The translations under genes were made by a program, and so were the position numbers. Of a DNA stretch of 64,000 bases, positions 36,280 to 46,340 are shown piece after piece. The stretch is from Thelephora terrestris (lineage: Eukaryota; Basidiomycota; Agaricomycetes; Thelephorales; Thelephoraceae): assembly GCA_015956445.1 (NCBI GenBank), contig WIUZ02000004.1, positions 1,488,001 to 1,552,000 of the forward strand, in the 5' to 3' direction. Under the pieces are notes generated by a model that saw only the letters and a list, made by a program, of their open reading frames with translations, was not told where the DNA came from and did no database searches. Numbering within the stretch: position 1 is the first letter of the stretch; each line of letters begins with the position of its first letter.

Positions 36280-37760
36280 ACTTCTCTGGACGAGGTCCAC
36301 CAGGTCAGCACCATCCTTCATTCTTCCCGGCAGGATACTACAGAATTCTAGACTCACGCCGGGTACCCGTCTGGGTAGACGGAGTCTATCGTGTACCGCA
36401 AGCACCAGCTGCACCAGTTTTCCTGCCTCTTGCAAGGCAACAGGAAATGGCTCAACGAAGTCACCTAAAGTGTTCTCGGTCGAGCTTCCACGAAGAATGA
36501 AATGTAGGTCGGCCTTCCAAGCTCTCGTCCCACGTTAAACAAGCCCAAAACTTTTACTATCGCTCGCAGAGGTCAAGCAGAATCTCGACCACGTCGGGAA
36601 ATGGGCAAGGTCATAGCCTGCGCCATTTTTTTTCCATCCTTTAACCAGCCTGGGTGTAATCCTCGTCTTTGTGCCCCACAATTACCAAATCTCCTTGATG
36701 ATGAACCCTGTTGTGGGTGTTACGACTCATGTCCGATACTTCTTGACCCGGACCGCGACTGGAAACGTCATCTACGTCAGGACCTCTACCGAGTGGTGAC
36801 ACGTAACATTCCCGCATCAGCCAGGCTGTCGGAGCCACAGTGGGATCATAGGGAGCTACCCCACCATCTCGTCAAGGAGGTCGCTCACGCACCTGTAGTT
36901 CTATATACAGGCTCTGGATGGGCTGGAAAAATTGTTGCCGCCGCCGCCGCCGCCGCCTAGCTCTCAAAGCCGGTCACAGTGCGAATCTGACCGCCTCTGT
37001 GCCTATCACTGATACCGCTGCAGCTCAGCGGTAAGGGTTCACCTGCTTTGGTAGACTGTTACCGCCCCAGAGTGCTTGCTGGTGCCGCGGGGAAGCAGAG
37101 AGTCGCTCAAAGTTGATGCGATTGAAAAGAACTGTGGGTTTGTTATCCAGTTATCCATAACCCGATCAGAATCTCGGGATTTTCTTCCCCGAGGGGACTG
37201 CAAAAGGGTCTCGGCCCGCGCCCCCCCCCACTCGTGCTTAGTTTTCTCACGTCAAGGAATTACTGGAAAACACCAAGGGAACTATCGTTTCAGGTGGCGA
37301 AACAGATCCTCCACCGACGCCCGTTGGCCCTACAATTGTCCAAGGAGCAACACTTGTTACATGATGACCAAGTGAGTGGAAACGCCTTGGACGGACACTT
37401 GAGCTTCTGACCCGCAGCCACAGTGAAATTTTCGCGTCCGATTCTTGTAACTCAGAGCCTCGACGAGGTCAACAAAATCTTCAACGCTGGATGCGACTCT
37501 TCGCGCGAATGACGATCTGGAGCGAGATCTGGCGAGGGGAACAGGAAACTCCCACTTGCCCTCCAGGCCTCTACGAGCGACTTCCAGTCTTCGACAAAAC
37601 CCACAGCAGGACCTGTGTCCACAACGATGTGATCATGCACGTTTGCGATAAACGCCGTCATACGGCCCCCCCTCTCTGAGGCTGCGCTGATTCCGCTACA
37701 GTTCCTGAGTTACCCTTTGTCGGTGTAGGTTCAAGCGGCTGCGATTGGTGGCGCATACAA
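36280..37760 (+). pseudogene. Decayed class-3 aldehyde dehydrogenase (fatty-aldehyde type)
   Basis: Fragments in changing frames follow the ALDH3 order from end to end. They are TSLDEVHQVSTILHSS (36280), SIVYRKHQLHQFSCLLQGNR (about 36393), LGRASTKNEM (36480), LAEVKQNLDHVGKWA (36562) and GVILVFVPHNYQISLMMNPV (36652). Then DLYRVVTRNIPASARLSEPQ (36780), VVLYTGSGWAGKIVAAA (36895; the TGSGxxGKIV NAD motif), APECLLVPRGSRESL (37066), HVKELLENTKGTIVSGGETD (37245), ILVTQSLDEVNKIFNAG (37440), NDVIMHV (37625) and PFVGVGSSG (37716). The segments are separated by at least half a dozen stops and several frame changes. The catalytic GQ-C region is not legible near 37050. Residual intron-like gaps suggest a decayed ordinary gene, not a processed copy. 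No intact paralogue is in the window. Confidence 0.82.
36937..36957. repeat. (GCC)7 microsatellite
   Basis: Seven perfect GCC units. They fall exactly where the ALDH3 family has its alanine run after the TGSG motif, so the repeat probably grew from alanine codons once selection was lost. Confidence 0.8.
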
Positions 37761-38596
37761 TCAATCCCCTGGAATTACGTCTTGTGCACTACTTATTAGA
37801 TGGGGGGCCGGGATACTTACACTGCTTCGGTTTGTCTACCCACTTACGAGTATGTCAATTTGGTACATTCACTCCTATGTTTTAGGACTCCTCGGTTATA
37901 GGATGGGATTCGCTCTGGGCCTTCGGTACAAAGTCAGGCGGTTGGGACAAAGAACGATGCCCGAATTTTCTCCGAGCACGAGACACCGTGTATGCTAGCC
38001 GGCAACAGTCCGAGTCAAGTGGATTATCGCTGCAGCCATCGTCACTCTCCCGGTTTTGCTCGCTCTCGGCCCATTCGATCTGTTCTATACATCTTCCCGC
38101 TCTTCTTGGTTTAGCGTTATGCTTTTTTGTTTTACTCTGAGTTTTTACCCTCCGGTGCACTCGTGAACCATTTAACTCACTATCAATCAGTACACGTTCG
38201 TTGTGAGATCCTATTCACAGGAAGATCTCCCGTCTCCGAATTTGATCAGATGGTCAGGTACCAGCTTTACTAAGGTGCTAGATCCAGGATGTAGGGGAGA
38301 AACAAGTCTGACCACTTGAACTTGGTTGTTATCGGTGCTCTCTTTCCCCTTCAATGGTGACCCCGCGTATCTATGAGCGAGAGGAGGGTCAGCTGACGGG
38401 TCAAGCCGAGAGCCATCTGACCAGATCGATGTCACCGACTGAGTATGTCGAGGCCCGTGGGGTATAAATTGGACGGACCCCGGATGGATTCATTTCACCG
38501 TCTCTCAATCGCCATCGCCCACCTTCGGGTCTCGATCTCAGAGTCGAATTCACATCTGCTACTTCAGCACAACCGTCTTCTTTAGTAAATAAAACC
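37761..38596. promoter_or_regulatory. Intergenic with TATA box for the next gene
   Basis: 836 bp. The left part may include the eroded C-terminus of the ALDH pseudogene, but nothing is legible. At 38463-38469 a TATAAAT stands 128 bp before the ATG of the small cysteine-rich gene and is its likely TATA element. Confidence 0.4.
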
Positions 38597-39133
38597 ATGA
38601 CCGACGTCGCCCCCGCAGCTTCCGTCGAGATCGCAGACGCTCTTTTCTGCCAGGGCCATTTCAGAGAAGTCGTGCGTCGTCGTCTCTTTCTTCCCACACT
38701 GCCTTTTGGCCTCGGCGGCCCGATAACGAGAGATGATCTGCTGTAGTGCGAGGATTGCAAGTTCGACGGCAGGGAGGATAACGACGCGTTTTATGGGGTA
38801 AGTGGCCGAGGCGAGGCTCGAGCCCCCTTTACCCCGCTCTACAATCTCGCAATCAGCACCATCAGAAGCCCTGACTGATCGTCCCTAACTCGCCCACTCT
38901 CCAGTTCGACCCCGTGGATAGAGATGGGTTAGAACCCCCTCAGGTTTCGACCAACAAGGATGGTGTTTACTGCTGCAAAAAGCACGCTTCTCCTTGTGCG
39001 TACCCATTCTCTCAGGCACCCGATATCAATCGTGATGCCGCTCTGTTTGGGTGTAGCCTGCAGCCAATGCTTCGGCTGGAAGAAACAGATCAACAGAGCA
39101 CGCACCGCTGCCAAGAAAGCCGGTCGAAAGTGA
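38597..39133 (+). CDS. Small cysteine-rich, putative zinc-binding protein
   Basis: Four exons joined at clean GT-AG sites give 84 residues. Exon 1 opens MTDVAPAASVEIADALFCQG (38597). It is followed by CEDCKFDGREDNDAFYG (from 38737), FDPVDRDGLEPPQVSTNKDG with VYCCKKHASP, and SCSQCFGWKKQINRARTAAK, ending at the TGA at 39131-39133. The cysteines form CxxC (CEDC), CC and CxxC (CSQC) groups plus a histidine, spaced like a zinc knuckle or ribbon. The C-terminus is strongly basic. The short introns, the phase agreement at all three junctions and the upstream TATA box argue that it is real despite its size. I do not recognise a named family; nucleic-acid binding is a guess from the basic tail. Confidence 0.65.
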
Positions 39134-39448
39134 TCTCAATCAATCATTACTGTATAGTTCAATTGTACCATGAAATCAAATGTTGACGTACGTTTCTCAT
39201 CGAGCGTGAAAATTTGCCGTTACAAAGCCCCCGAATGCGGAAGTTGCATGGGCAGGAAGAGGGAGTATATTATACTGGTGTAAAAGTACAATTCGTAGAG
39301 GAATTCAGATAGTTTGAGTTAGGCGAGTCCAGGAAATTGGTGAGGCCGAGCCCACACAATAGTGGCGTGCTCATGAGGAGTAATCCTACAATCGTGATGG
39401 TGCGGAGCCGCACGGGAATACAGAATGGACCCCGCGAGCGAGGTCCGT

Positions 39449-40432
39449 TCAAGCGCGGGGGTGGATAACTTTGTGCAAAACACCTTCCGCACCATTGTGC
39501 TTGTGGTCGTGATGCTTGTGGTCCTGGGCCTGGAATCACAGTAATGTCAGTCGAGACCCCAGAGATGATGAAAGCGGACAATCAAATGCAGTGCGTGTTG
39601 GAAGGACCCGAGTATCGTGGGGAAGGAATGGAGGGCGGGACAGGGGGCTTTATGGCATCGCACGAAGTGAAAAAATTAATCGCATCGCACCTTTTCGTCC
39701 TTGGGGGGCTTAGACTGGGACCTGGATCGGATATTTCCCGCACCGCCTCTTCCAGAGGAGAAAACTTCTGGCTCGGGGTGGGGACGGCGTAGGTGAGGCT
39801 CCGGCTGGTCTCTCACTTTGCTCTGGGACCTGTCGCGGATGTTTCCAGCCCCGCCTCGCCCGGTGGAGACCCTCTCGTGGTCCGGATGGGTGACGTGAAC
39901 GGGCGGCTCGATGTCAGGGGATCTGATATCAGTGATATTTGCGTAACCCCCCCTTCCTGTCGAGTGATGGGCAGAGTCGCTACTGGCGGTGGAGCGAATG
40001 GGGGTAGCGCGAGTGGAGCGAAGAGACGCGAACCAGTCAACTACTGCACGCGGAAACATTCGGGAATGGAAAGCGTGCTCACGGAAGAGTGTCCTCAGGT
40101 ACGGATTCGATGCCGTCACTAGGGGGAATCCGGGTAGCACCCCGCCCTCGTTCCAGGCTTATCTCTCGGTCTTCCGGACCGCGAGAGGTCGAAGACGAGC
40201 GCATGTTTCCAAATCCGCCTCTGCCGAACTGGAAAAGGAAGAACAATACAAGTGGGTGAATCGATCAGTCAAAATCCCGACACATTCATATAGACGATCC
40301 CATTCACCAGCAGCTTGGCGGCGTACTGGAGCGTCTGCACTCGCGAGAAATTAAACTCACCGATTGGACAGCATCGCGGCCACGAGAGAGCGAGCGATCG
40401 TTTGCGTTTACTTTGTTATCTTCTACAGACAT
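39449..40432 (-). CDS. PAR32: PAR32/DUF3602 family protein
   Basis: Phosphoprotein of the PAR32 (Amu1) family. In budding yeast it binds and inhibits Mep1 and Mep3 ammonium transporters when TORC1 is inhibited. The ATG at 40432 opens MSVEDNKVNANDRSLSRGRD. After an intron come repeats of the family signature: FGRGGFGNMRSSS (about 40235), STGRGGYANITDIRS (about 39960), STGRGGAGNIRDRSQS (about 39850) and SSGRGGAGNIRSRSQS (about 39745), plus a weaker LERGRGATRI. A last exon spliced at 39532 adds a His/Lys-rich end (AQDHKHHDHKHNGAEG) with stop at 39451-39449. The protein is predicted to be disordered. The repeat count is typical. It lies 3.7 kb from an ammonium transporter gene. Confidence 0.82.
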
Positions 40433-40526
40433 CTCAGAGCGATTAGCGCAAGGTTCTCGAGAAGGCGTGAGAGGGGGGGAAAGCGAAAGGCGAATGAGTG
40501 GGTGCCTTGGAGTCGGAACGGGTCCA

Positions 40527-40533
40527 TTATATA
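40527..40533 (-). promoter_or_regulatory. TATA box of PAR32
   Basis: TATATAA on the minus strand, 95 bp before the PAR32 ATG. Confidence 0.35.
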
Positions 40534-41171
40534 CCAACCAAAGTTCTCACACAGACTCCGGACCTTGCCCCGTCCATGGGACTAAGGGCTATGGGTTTTC
40601 CTCCAAGGCACCCCCGTTGATAGGTAGCCTCCATGGTCTGCAACCGTGGCCCGCATCTATCGCCTTACCATAGTATTATAAAGACTCACCCAATTGACTG
40701 TATTGACTGCTGCCGTCATGGTGCGGACTTGGTCGTTCCGAGCTAAGGGCTCGCGCCAACTTCGTTTTAATGTCCGTGATCTGTTCCGAGAATGATGCTC
40801 GTAATCCCCTCGAGGGCGAAAGAGATGGGTTTGCGCCTTCGACGGACATTTTCAGGCGGGGCAGGAAAAGAGAAAAGAGGAAGCGGTACCCCTCCATTTC
40901 CACCAAGGGACCTGTATTTTATATTGTGCCAATGTAACGCCATCCGTGTGTCAAATGACTAAGGTCCGGCCTTGCTCATCGGCTCTCAATCGCACGTTCG
41001 AACGGGTGCTCGTGACTGGTCATTAGTTTAAATATCCTAATACGTAGTTGAAACGCGAAACGAAGGTCATATGAACAATAAGAGGGAAACGAGGAGCAAA
41101 CGAGTGTCGGTGGACTAACATGAAAGATGTACCATATGCAAGGACGTATGAATCGACGAGGGCACCAGTGT
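40534..41171. other. Intergenic upstream of PAR32 with a small orphan frame
   Basis: Mostly featureless. On the minus strand an ATG at 40849 opens a frame of about 57 codons (MSVEGANPSLSPSRGLRASF) ending near a GT donor at about 40691. It shares its first four residues with PAR32 but is not convincingly a gene. Confidence 0.3.
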
Positions 41172-43672
41172 TCATTCTGGTTTCACTCGCCATATGACTG
41201 CCGCCGCCACGACACTCAACAAAACAACTCCAAGGGCTGTTGTATACCGTGCAGCGTACTACAAACAAAATTCAGTACATGACCGTGCACGTGCGACAAC
41301 GTTTGACTTACAAGATCCGCAGGAAGTCCGTCGGGACCTGTCACGCTCGGATCCAGATGTGGCGGATCCTCTTTCGCGCACAACGAGGACTCTGGAGTGA
41401 TGGGGTATTGAATAGAGTCTGTCTCCTTGATCGATGTTAAGGGCACCCGTGACGACTCTGTGTTGTCCGCGTGACTTTCTGAATCACTTGACTCGTCTGT
41501 TGTCCAAGGAGAACGCGGTGGCGATCTGGGAGAAGCCGCTGTATCACCGTTCGAGGCCAAGGCCGGTTCCTCGTCTTCGTCAGAATCGGTGTTGGCTGGC
41601 GGCGTGACAGTCTGGTTGGGGGATTTGGCTCTTCCGCGCGATGACCCATTGCGCTTCTTCCTAGACCTCGGCCGCATAGAGTCGGAGGAGAGGCTGCGGG
41701 GACTAGGCGGGGTGACTAGTCCTTGTCCGTTCGGTTTGGCGGACCCATTCATGAATCGATGGCCCTCCCGTTGTTGGATGACCGAGATGCGGGATTCGAG
41801 ACGGGAGAGGATGCCATCCTCGATAGTTTTTGTCTTCAGCTCCCACTCATCTCTAGCACGGCGCAGACGATCCTTCTCCACGTTCCACTCCTCCTGAACC
41901 GATGACCACTTCCCTTCGACACCCTTCTTCCATTCATTGATCATCTCCGTCAACGACTCTCTCTCATTCTCTCGTTCCTCCTCAGGAATGCGCACCGACT
42001 CGATCGCCTCCTTGATGGCGGCTTGGTGAACATCGTGTTGATCCTCGACCTTCGTCTGCGTCGCCTGGACAAGTTGTTGTAGTTCAGTCACCCTGAGTTC
42101 GAGAAGGTGGATGGTGTTCTGAGCGGTGACCTGTTGAGCCTGAAGAGATCGAGAGAGCTCGAGTGCCGACTCGAGTTGACTGGAGAGGGTTTCGAGGCGA
42201 TGGATGATGTCTTCTGGAACGTGGGACCTCAGTTTTGACCGGTGTTCTTCTTCGTCGAACTCCGCCAAGGAAGGTTCGGGCGTTCGTGGTCGGCCGACCT
42301 CACGGCTAGATCGGCGGCGGTCCTCATGTTCGGCAACAGCTTCTTCATCCTCATCCACCCTCTCCAGTTCATGCGGGACAACAGTGGCGATGCTTCGGGT
42401 GTCGTCGTCGTCAGTTGAGAACTCCTCGCTACGACGCTGTTCTCTAGATTCAGCTTCGCGCTTGCGTTCTTCAATGAATTCCTTGATCAGTTCAATATCG
42501 TGCTTGAAGCCGTTGTGCTCTGTGACGAGTGAATCCAATAGGTGGAACTTGACATCATGGCTGGCGAGGGAGGTCTGGGTCTCCCGCAACTGAGACTGGA
42601 GCTCTCCCATGGCGGCAGGCGGAACTGAGGATGTGGATGGTTCGGGGGCGGGTTGGGGCGGCATGACCGGCGGGAGGGTTTGTGGGTATGGAGGAAGATT
42701 GGGGGGCTGTAGGAGAGTATCAAGATCAGAGGCGATGGAGCCGCCGTGAATAGAAGGTGGTATTACTAACCAGAGTACCGCCAAGAGTGTCGTGAATTTC
42801 GTTCATCGAACCGTTCAACGAGTGGAGCTCAGCACCAGTCTCGCGACTTTTCTGAAGTTCCCCTTGAAGTCGACTGAGAATGTGGTCGAACGTGAGGCCA
42901 CTCTTGCCAGGGGGGCGCATGCTGCCGCCCATACCGCCCATACCTACGAGCCCCTGAGGTTGCATCGCAGGGCGACGTTGGCCGGCAACGGCGGGCCCCT
43001 GACCATTGAAGTTGAAGGCGTTGCTGGGACCGGCGGTGGAGGTCATGTTTTGATGGTGGCTTGAGAGGGCATAGCCTGGTGGATTCTGAGCGAGTTGTTG
43101 TTGTTCCGCTTGAGCGGCGGCTTGGGCATCCTGCTCGGTGAAGACGCAGAGGACACGGGCAGCGACCTTGTGATGAATGATAGTCTTGTTATCTTCACCC
43201 ACGATATCAATGCCAAACTCCTGGTTAAACGTGGATGGTTTGTGAAGCTGTGCATGACGTCGTGGAAACGACTTACGACGATGTCTTCCGACTTCAATTC
43301 GAACGGGTCGGATTCCAATCCTTCGTTACTGAGCCTCTCGCCGTTAATAAATGTACCGTTGGAACTTTTGACGTCCTTAATATAGATCTAGAGACAGGGG
43401 TTATCCTCGTGTGCCAAGGGAGAAAGATGAAGCAAGTTGGGAATTACCTTTCCGTCTTGTTCCCATACTTCGGCATGTTGCCTGCTGAGAACCTTTGAAT
43501 CAAAGTAACCATTACGTTCGCCTGGTACTGTCTTTGCGTTCGTTTGGCGACCAATCTTCACGCGCTGTTGTGGAAGGAGGGCGATATGTTTTGGGACGAA
43601 GGAATCGTTGAGGGGGTAGAGGTAGAGAGCGGGGGAGACCGGCTGCTGGCCGTGTGTAAAAGGGGCGGGCAT
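41172..43672 (-). CDS. Tail-anchored FHA-domain coiled-coil protein (SLMAP/Far10/Vps64-like)
   Basis: Probable STRIPAK complex subunit at ER and nuclear-envelope membranes; the FHA domain binds phosphothreonine partners. The ATG at 43672 opens MPAPFTHGQQPVSPALYLYP. The FHA domain follows across several exons: RVKIGRQTN, KVLSRQHAEVWEQDGKIYIK, DVKSSNGTFINGERLS. Then a Gln/Gly-rich linker and long coiled coils (about 42600-41750: VTEHNGFKHDIELIKEFIEE, ENTIHLLELRVTELQQLVQ-type heptads). An acidic Ser-rich stretch follows. A last exon, after a 50 bp intron at 41312-41263, encodes the tail anchor TALGVVLLSVVAAAVIWRVK, ending PE at the TGA at 41174-41172. FHA, coiled coil and C-terminal anchor together match SLMAP. 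The anchor is seen only when the last intron is removed. Confidence 0.85.
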
Positions 43673-44102
43673 CGTTGAAGGCGTCGACAACGACGAGACG
43701 ACGTTTGGGGGAGGACTTGACTAGTGCTGGGTGGACACAACTCTCAAAGACCGTTTACGACGACGACGGCGACGAAGGATGGGGAGCCAGAAAAGGAAAA
43801 CTAGCACAAACAAGAACAAAGCTGTTTGTCAATATTTTCCGGCAACCCCCGTAAGAAGCTCAACCGACCCAAAAAGGCAATAACGCGACACTCCCACGAG
43901 AATAATTACGTAACGAACTCGTGTGAAAACCAATAGATAAGGACTCGCGTTCTTATTGGTTCTGGGACCCTCGACACCCTCCATCAACAAGATAACTCTT
44001 CTCAGGCGAAATATGTGCCTGTCGGCTTTAGAATAAATAGGATTCAGTTTGCAAGTGCTCCGCTGTTCTTCATCCGAAAACCCCCCACAACTCTGCCTCG
44101 CC
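43673..44102 (+). promoter_or_regulatory. Divergent promoter with GATA motifs ahead of the ammonium transporter
   Basis: Contains AGATAAG at 43935-43941 and AGATAAC at 43990-43996, both HGATAR-like sites for AreA/Gln3-type factors, 107-168 bp before the transporter ATG. Mep2-type genes in fungi are switched on by GATA factors when nitrogen is poor, so the pair is plausible. The same interval must also drive the FHA gene on the other strand. Confidence 0.45.
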
Positions 44103-45889
44103 ATGAATCTCACCTACGATGCTTGTTCGTTGCCACTCCCCTCACTGCCCGACCCTTGTACTCACATTAATACTCGCAGCGGGTCAACTCATATACACCG
44201 ACCCTAACACCGGCGTGGCGACAACCTACAACGGTGGAGACATTGCTTGGACTCTCGCGAGTACCGCCCTTGTGTGGTTGATGGTCCCCGGAGTAGGATT
44301 TTTCTACTCTGGTCTCCTTAGGAGGAAGAATGCTCTTTCGCTCATCTACCTTTCGGTTGCGGTCCTCGGGATTGTGTCTTTTGAGGTGCGTGATTTTTCT
44401 GGCGCCTCGGTCCAGCCGCCGGTTGATGGGGTCTTGGTTTCAGTGGTTCCTCTGGGGTTACTCGCTCGCATTCAGCGACGGCGCCAATGCGTTCATCGGT
44501 GATCTCAGGTACTTTGCTCTCAGGGGAGTCACAGGCCAGCCTTCCATTGGGTCTCCTCGCATCCCCGCATTGGTGTTTTGTATTTACCAGTGCATGTTCG
44601 CGGCCATCACGTATGTATTCCAGGGATTCAGCTGTATCAACCACCTGACTTGGTTCTCTCTTAGCCCGGTCATCGCCATCGGTGCCGTCGCCGAACGCGG
44701 CCGGCTCGGTCCCACCCTCCTATTCACCTTCATCTGGTCAACCATTGTCTACAACCCACTTGCCTGCATGACATGGAACTCCAACGGGTGGTCGTTTGTC
44801 AAGGGTGGTCTCGACTTCGCCGGTGGAACTCCCGTTCACATCTCCTCTGGTACCGCCGCTCTTGCCATCTCGATCTACCTCGGAAAGCGTACCGGTTATG
44901 GAACTGAAAAGCTTGCCTACAAGCCCCACAACACTACCTACGTCATTCTCGGAACGGTTTTCCTCTGGTTTGGTTGGTTCGGATTCAACGGTGGTAGTGC
45001 CTTGTCGGCGAACGTCCGCGCAGCCTCCGCCTGTGTGGTCACCAACCTTGCCGCCGCTGTTGGTGGGCTCACTTGGATGCTCTGGGATTACCGCCTGGAG
45101 CGCAAGTGGTCTGCTGTTGGTTTCTGCTCTGGCGCTGTCTCTGGATTGGTCGCCATCACCCCTGCATCCGGTTTCGTTGGCTCTCGTAAGTGAACGCCCA
45201 GTATTGAATGACGTAGCGCTCATGTGGCATACGTTTTTCCCCACAGCCGCCGCCGTCGTCTTCGGTGTGATGTCCGGTACCGTCTGCAACTTTGCGACCC
45301 AGCTCAAGTTCACCCTGGGATATGATGATACCCTGGATATCTTCGCGTCGCACGCTATTGGTGGAGTTGTTGGCAACGTGAGTCTGCGGAAGCTAAGAAC
45401 TTCAAGATTTGGTGCTGATTGATGGTTCGGAAGCTCTTGACCGGCCTCTTCGCGCAAGCGTCAATCGCTCACCTTGACGGCATCACTGTAATCCCTGGAG
45501 GTTGGCTCGACAAAAACTATATCCAGCTCGGCTGGCAGTTGGCAGATTCGGTCACGGGCTTGTCGTACTCTTTCGTCATGACGGTGAGCTGGATTGAGTT
45601 GTATGGCCGTGTGACAGAAACTGACGAAACTTGGCAGACGGTGATTCTATGGGTGATGCACTTCACCCCCTTCTGTCGCCTCCGCACGGACGAAACCTCT
45701 GAGTTGATCGGTATCGATGAGTCCCAGATGGGTGAATACGCCTATGACTACGTTGGCCTCGACTCGGAAGTGCCGTTGCTCAGCGACACCGGTTCTGTCA
45801 CCGGTGGCGGCCGTGAACCTCAGCATCATGGACATGAAGGCGAACACGTTAGCAATGAGAAAACGAGCCTCCCGTCAGAGACCGTATAG
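44103..45889 (+). CDS. Ammonium transporter, Mep2-type (AMT/MEP/Rh)
   Basis: Plasma-membrane ammonium carrier. The ATG at 44103 opens MNLTYDA; after an intron come GGDIAWTLASTALVWLMVPG, VGFFYSGLLRRKNALSL and WFLWGYSLAFSDGANAFIGD. Next are PVIAIGAVAERGRLGPTLLF, CMTWNSNGWSFVKGG, the AMT signature around GGTPVHISSGTAALAISIYL, and DDTLDIFASHAIGGVVGN. Both pore histidines are present: PVH (about 44838) and ASH (about 45352). Yeast Mep1 and Mep3 have glutamate at the first, so this is the Mep2 (His-His) class linked to pseudohyphal sensing. The cytosolic tail runs from about 45660 and is acidic and Ser/Gly-rich, ending EKTSLPSETV. About seven introns. GATA motifs lie upstream. Confidence 0.92.
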
Positions 45890-46095
45890 ATCGCGCCTTG
45901 TTCATTTCTCTCCTAAATCTCCATCTGGTCTGTCACAAATGTCCATCTGTCCTTTTGTTATACTTTTCTATTCGTCGTCATATACTTAACTGCCGCCTTT
46001 TACGGTGTGAGTAATACAATCATTTGCCATATGCCTGGCATACAAGTCGCCGCGCCGACATGCCAATAGTCTGGGGAGTTCTTGGTAGGCACACG

Positions 46096-46340
46096 GAATC
46101 AAAAACGATCGGGGATATCCATATGTTGAAAGACCTTTGACATCGAAAAGCGGAGAACGGGCGGTAAAGCCGGAAGCTGATCAACCGAATGCGGATATTG
46201 ATGTTGATGAATCCGATCGTGGTAGTACGCCCTCTCGCTCCGTTGGAGCATTAGGATGAGATTAATCGCCCCCTCGTACGATACATAAATTGTCAAGAAA
46301 TAGCCACCAAGCCACACTCCTGCTGGGTAAGGCTCGATCG
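46096..46340 (-). pseudogene. Coding-like remnant, unrecognised
   Basis: The minus strand is open with natural protein composition: EDPIEPYPAGVWLGGYFLTI, then VSYEGAINLILMLQRSERAY and HDRIHQHQYPHSVDQL, ending QHMDIPDRF and a stop near 46099. It reads like the last exon of a gene. No upstream exons could be joined, and the flanking sequence shows stops in all frames. Probably a gene fragment; family unknown. Confidence 0.3.

Noticed and set aside
36043-36528. Minus-strand open frame of about 160 codons
   Set aside because: It lies largely antisense to legible ALDH3 fragments on the plus strand, has no upstream ATG, and shows no family match.
37452-37661. Minus-strand frame of 69 codons
   Set aside because: Antisense to the ALDH pseudogene fragments; no independent support.
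39700-40240. Tandem DNA repeat at the GRGGAGN units
   Set aside because: The units are the PAR32 family's own protein motif, with diverged codons and spacing, not a DNA-level tandem array.
44738-45457. Minus-strand open frame of 239 codons
   Set aside because: Antisense to the well-supported ammonium transporter.
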